A stretch of DNA of 8,954 bases from an uncultured Barnesiella sp. (GTDB taxonomy: Bacteria > Bacteroidota > Bacteroidia > Bacteroidales > Barnesiellaceae_A). Each line of letters starts with the position of its first letter. Position 1 is the first letter of the stretch. Shown here piece by piece: positions 6,197 to 8,954 of the stretch. A program made the position numbers and the translations under genes. The notes under the pieces are model-generated. The model was given only the letters and a program-made list of their open reading frames with translations. It searched no databases and was not told the DNA's origin. Location of the stretch: positions 1-8,954 of the forward strand of contig CAJGDT010000061.1 in the NCBI GenBank assembly GCA_904502265.1, given 5' to 3'.

Positions 6197-6315
6197 GCAT
6201 TTATATTCAATTTCGTGCACTATTTTTTCATAAATATCATATATGTGATACAATTTGCACTATTTGTCAAGTGGTTAAAAACATGCTATCGCAATTTATT
6301 TACTTCTCGCACCAC

Positions 6316-6323
6316 TTACTTTG
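6316..6323 (+). promoter_or_regulatory. Possible -7 box (TTACTTTG) for the portal-like gene
   Basis: TTACTTTG matches the -7 consensus TAnnTTTG except for T instead of A at the second position. It lies 30 nt before the ATG at 6354, a spacing like that of the helicase and DUF1460 promoters in this window. With one mismatch and no clear -33 element the call is weak. Confidence 0.3.
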
Positions 6324-6353
6324 TGCCTGTAATAAACTATAATATAAATATTT

Positions 6354-8303
6354 ATGAATACTATTGATTATCGAACATTTACTCGCTCCAAACTCATGCC
6401 GTACGATGCCGAAAAATCGCACTCCTCGGCTCACGAATTTCACAGGCACGATATCAATATCCTCAACGAAGCTTGTGATGCTTGGGAATCTATTGCCGAC
6501 TTTCGTAAGCAGCGTGCTCGCAGTCGCGATTACACCTTTGGCAAGCAATGGGGCGATCCTATTTTATTGCCCGATGGTAGGGCTATAACTGAAGAGCAGT
6601 ATCTAAGAGAACAGGGTAAGATTCCGCTCAAAAACAACATGATACGACAGCTTATCAAGAGTGTTCTGGGACAATTTCGCGCTGCCCAGACCGAGCCTGT
6701 TTGCATTGCTCGTGATAGAAATGAGCAATCCTTGGGCGAACTTATGACTACTGTCATGCAGTATGTATATCAGCACAATCGACTCTATGAACTCGATAGT
6801 CGCACGCTCGAGGAGTTTCTTATTTCGGGCTCCTGTTTTCACAAAATAGGTTATGGATCGCGTCGCGGCAAGACCGATGTTTGGGTGCACTCTATATCGC
6901 CTTCTCGCATCTTCTTCAATAACATGGAGGATAGTCGTCTTTGGGATTGTACTCTTATTGGCGAACTTCATGATATGACTCTTGCCGATCTGCTTGCTCG
7001 ATTTGCTCGTGGCGATGAAAGAAAGATGCAACAACTGCGCGAGATTTATGGCAATGTTACAGAAGAACATATTTGCCACTCCCTCGATACACTCTCTTCA
7101 CGCACGCACGATTTGCTCGACTTTTATATTCCATCGTCACCCGATCGTTGTCGCGTTATTGAGGTTTGGAAAATGACTCATTGCCAGCGTCTGCGCTGTC
7201 ATGACACATTGTCGGGACAATACTATAAGGTCGATGCTTCCATGAGCACACACATCGATAGCCTGAATAAGCAACGTATCGAGCAAGCTGCATCGCAGGG
7301 GGTCGAAGCAAACAATGTACCGCTTATTGAGACCGAGTGGTTCTTAGACCCCATTTGGTACTACCGATTTTTCACTCCGTTGGGCGATGTGCTCGATGAG
7401 GGCGAGAGTCCCTATTGGCATGGTGAACATCCTTATTCTATGCGTTTATACCCACTATTCGATGGCGAAATTCATTCATTTGTTGAGGATGTTATCGACC
7501 AGCAACGATACATCAACCGTCTCATTACAATGATCGATTTTATCATGGGTAGCAGCGCCAAGGGTGTCTTGCTTTTTCCCGAAGATCAAATCCCCGATGG
7601 AATGACGATTGACGACATTGCTACTGAGTGGACTCGTTACAATGGTATCATTCTCTTCCGACCCAAGCCCGGATGCCCCATGCCTCAACAGGTGTCGGTC
7701 AATGCTACTAATGTTGGGGCATACGACCTGCTATCTTTGCAGATGCGATTGCTCGAAGATATATCGGGTGTACACAGTGCCATGCAAGGAAAAAACGTCT
7801 CTGCAGGCACTCCATCTTCGCTCTATGCCCAGCAAGTACAATATTCGGCAAACAATCTGCTCGATATCTTCGAGTCGTTCAAGACTTTTCGTGAGGAGCG
7901 CGATACCAAGATTCTCAAGACGATACAGCAGTTCTATTCCGACAATCGTTACTCGCTTATTGCAGGTGAGGGTGGGGGTATGATGACCGATACTACACCC
8001 GACAAGGTGCGCAATACCGAGTTCGATCTTACTATTACCGAGTCGGCTGTTGCTCCGGCATTCCGTCAGTCGTCCAACGACTTTTTGCTGTCTCTCTTTC
8101 AATCAGGGCATATTTCATTATCTACTCTGCTCGAAACAGGTGCCTTCCCTTTTGCCGACAAACTCATGCAACACATCAATGTCGAGCAGCAGCAACAGTT
8201 GCAACAGATGGCTGCCATGATGACACAAACTCAACAGCCCGAAACCACAGAACCGAACCCCGAAACGGCTGAGCATCAACCCTCAACAACCTCTTTTACA
8301 TAG
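6354..8303 (+). CDS. Phage portal-like protein (P22-type), apparently solitary
   Basis: An intact 649-residue soluble protein with the layout of a P22-type portal, the dodecameric ring through which tailed phages package DNA. Visible blocks: an N-terminal helical part (35-66, ending in TFGKQW), NNMIRQLIKSVLGQFRAAQTEP (split around 94-115), the strand-rich wing with GYGSRRGKTDVWVHSISPSRIFFNN (166-190), VIEVWKM (268-274), the stem-like helix VEDVIDQQRYINRLITMIDF (377-396), and SGVHSAMQGK plus GTPSSLYAQQVQYSANNLL (471-503), followed by a long helix through 530. These match the order of portal wing, stem and clip regions. The C-terminus (610-649) is Gln-, Pro- and Thr-rich. No terminase, scaffold, capsid, tail or integrase gene is seen nearby, and codon style looks like that of the neighbours. 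The first ATG is used; Met15 (6396) is an alternative. The portal call rests on pattern recognition, not alignment; its role in the cell is unknown. Confidence 0.78.
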   Translation: MNTIDYRTFTRSKLMPYDAEKSHSSAHEFHRHDINILNEACDAWESIADFRKQRARSRDYTFGKQWGDPILLPDGRAITEEQYLREQGKIPLKNNMIRQLIKSVLGQFRAAQTEPVCIARDRNEQSLGELMTTVMQYVYQHNRLYELDSRTLEEFLISGSCFHKIGYGSRRGKTDVWVHSISPSRIFFNNMEDSRLWDCTLIGELHDMTLADLLARFARGDERKMQQLREIYGNVTEEHICHSLDTLSSRTHDLLDFYIPSSPDRCRVIEVWKMTHCQRLRCHDTLSGQYYKVDASMSTHIDSLNKQRIEQAASQGVEANNVPLIETEWFLDPIWYYRFFTPLGDVLDEGESPYWHGEHPYSMRLYPLFDGEIHSFVEDVIDQQRYINRLITMIDFIMGSSAKGVLLFPEDQIPDGMTIDDIATEWTRYNGIILFRPKPGCPMPQQVSVNATNVGAYDLLSLQMRLLEDISGVHSAMQGKNVSAGTPSSLYAQQVQYSANNLLDIFESFKTFREERDTKILKTIQQFYSDNRYSLIAGEGGGMMTDTTPDKVRNTEFDLTITESAVAPAFRQSSNDFLLSLFQSGHISLSTLLETGAFPFADKLMQHINVEQQQQLQQMAAMMTQTQQPETTEPNPETAEHQPSTTSFT

Positions 8304-8321
8304 GCCTTGTTACCTCTCTTT

Positions 8322-8360
8322 ATGCGGTGTATGCATGATGCTATACACCGCATTTATTTT
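8322..8360 (+). terminator. Intrinsic terminator after the portal-like gene
   Basis: ATGCGGTGTAT at 8322-8332 pairs perfectly with ATACACCGCAT at 8343-8353 (11 bp, 10-nt loop), followed by a T-rich tract TTATTTTTAT. It starts 18 nt after the portal-like stop. There is no T-run for the reverse direction. It separates the portal-like transcript from the DUF1460 gene. Confidence 0.85.
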
Positions 8361-8422
8361 TATATCTGCCTATTGCATATTTAATAATTTCTAAAATCCT
8401 CTCACTATCAAAAAAAATAGTG

Positions 8423-8430
8423 TAAATTTG
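8423..8430 (+). promoter_or_regulatory. Bacteroidota -7 box (TAAATTTG) for the DUF1460 gene
   Basis: TAAATTTG is an exact TAnnTTTG match, 33 nt before the ATG at 8464. Together with the terminator just upstream it indicates that the DUF1460 gene is transcribed on its own and not from the portal-like gene. Confidence 0.6.
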
Positions 8431-8463
8431 TTCTCTGTAAACCATTTATAATAAACATCCTTT

Positions 8464-8954
8464 ATGAAACATCTTTTCATATCTCTTTCTCTTTTAGTGG
8501 CAACGTCTCTGACCGCCCTGGCCACTACCACCGATTCTATCGCATATCACAACCAATCAGCCGATACAGCTGCTATAACCAAGATATTAGATGCGACTCG
8601 CAAAGCGGCCATCGAAAGCCCTGCCGACCGTCTTGTATTTGTGGCGCGACAATTAATGAGTGCCCCGTATAAGTCGGCTACACTTGAGGGCGATACCGAG
8701 TTGCTACGTATCAACATGTCGGCTTTCGATTGTACTACTTTAGTCGAGACGGCTATTGCTTTAACTCAAACAGCTGCTGTCGATACAGCTTCGTTTGACG
8801 AGTTTGCTACCAATTTGCGCAACATTCGCTATCGTGGTGGTGTTATTGATGGATATGCATCACGACTTCACTATGTGAGCGATTGGATTGCCGATAATAC
8901 CGAGCGTGGCAATTTTGCCGAGGTTACTGATCAATGCCCCTTTGCCAAGCGCGA
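8464..8954 (+). CDS. DUF1460 (NlpC/P60-like, amidase-like) secreted protein, 3' end missing
   Basis: The first 163 codons are present and the gene runs off the window. Residues 1-20 form a signal peptide (MKHLF, a hydrophobic core, LTALA) with probable cleavage after Ala20, so the product is exported, likely to the periplasm or as an envelope protein. The mature part shows DUF1460 marks: VARQLMSAPYK (60-70), the putative catalytic-cysteine block FDCTTLVETAIAL (88-100, Cys90), the segment IRYRGGVIDGYASRLHYVSDWI (split around 121-142), and NTERGNF. DUF1460 proteins are described as N-acetylmuramoyl-L-alanine amidase-like members of the NlpC/P60 papain-like superfamily, acting on peptidoglycan peptides. 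His136 and nearby polar residues may complete the active site, but the rest of the domain is outside the window. It is transcribed separately from the portal-like gene. Confidence 0.88.
   Translation, partial: MKHLFISLSLLVATSLTALATTTDSIAYHNQSADTAAITKILDATRKAAIESPADRLVFVARQLMSAPYKSATLEGDTELLRINMSAFDCTTLVETAIALTQTAAVDTASFDEFATNLRNIRYRGGVIDGYASRLHYVSDWIADNTERGNFAEVTDQCPFAKR

Noticed and set aside
6603..7079. 158-codon minus-strand open frame
   Set aside because: Entirely antisense to the portal-like gene, with no recognisable domain or leader; taken as a shadow.
7731..8102. 123-codon minus-strand open frame
   Set aside because: Antisense to the 3' half of the portal-like gene with no supporting signal.
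8184..8213. CAG/CAA microsatellite that might cause phase variation
   Set aside because: The Gln codons are mixed CAG and CAA and interrupted by other codons; no tract is long and uniform enough for slippage.
4883..8954. A complete prophage or integrated element around the portal-like gene
   Set aside because: No integrase, terminase, capsid, tail or lysis genes, no attachment repeats, and the flanks are ordinary chromosomal genes.
1..8954. tRNA, rRNA, CRISPR array or insertion sequence
   Set aside because: The short intergenic gaps show no cloverleaf, no regularly spaced repeats and no transposase or terminal inverted repeats.

Overview
The window looks like an ordinary chromosomal segment of a Bacteroidales bacterium (phylum Bacteroidota); the family cannot be fixed from the sequence. 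The evidence is gene content (a DUF3822 gene overlapping rsmD, a DUF1460 protein, a BamA-like barrel, an ECF sigma factor with a Spy-like partner), TAnnTTTG-type -7 promoter boxes, A/T-rich leaders without clear Shine-Dalgarno sequences, and signal peptides ending in AQ or SQ. Nine genes are visible: seven complete, one cut at each edge.

Left part (1-1861, all + strand): the 3' end of a UDP-glucuronate 4-epimerase-like sugar nucleotide epimerase, then a compact three-gene set of ECF sigma factor, small single-pass membrane protein (probable anti-sigma or regulator) and secreted Spy/CpxP-like protein with two LTxxQ motifs. This set reads as an envelope-stress module. A strong two-way hairpin terminator closes it.

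Middle (1947-4858): on the - strand a DUF3822 gene overlaps rsmD (16S rRNA m2G966 methyltransferase) by 13 nt. Divergent from them, on the + strand, lies a compact SF1B (RecD/Dda-like) DNA helicase. The 126-nt region between the divergent genes carries a perfect -7 box for each direction; the one facing DUF3822 is so close to the ATG that a leaderless mRNA is predicted.

Right part (4883-8954): a POTRA-less BamA/TamA-type outer membrane barrel (- strand) and, divergent from it, an intact 649-codon gene whose product looks like a P22-type phage portal protein. No terminase, capsid, protease, tail or integrase gene is seen next to it; the neighbours are cell-envelope genes, and its codon style resembles theirs. 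It is followed by its own hairpin terminator and then by a DUF1460 (NlpC/P60-like) secreted protein cut by the window end. The solitary portal-like gene is the most unusual item here: a phage remnant, the edge of a reduced element, or a domesticated portal.
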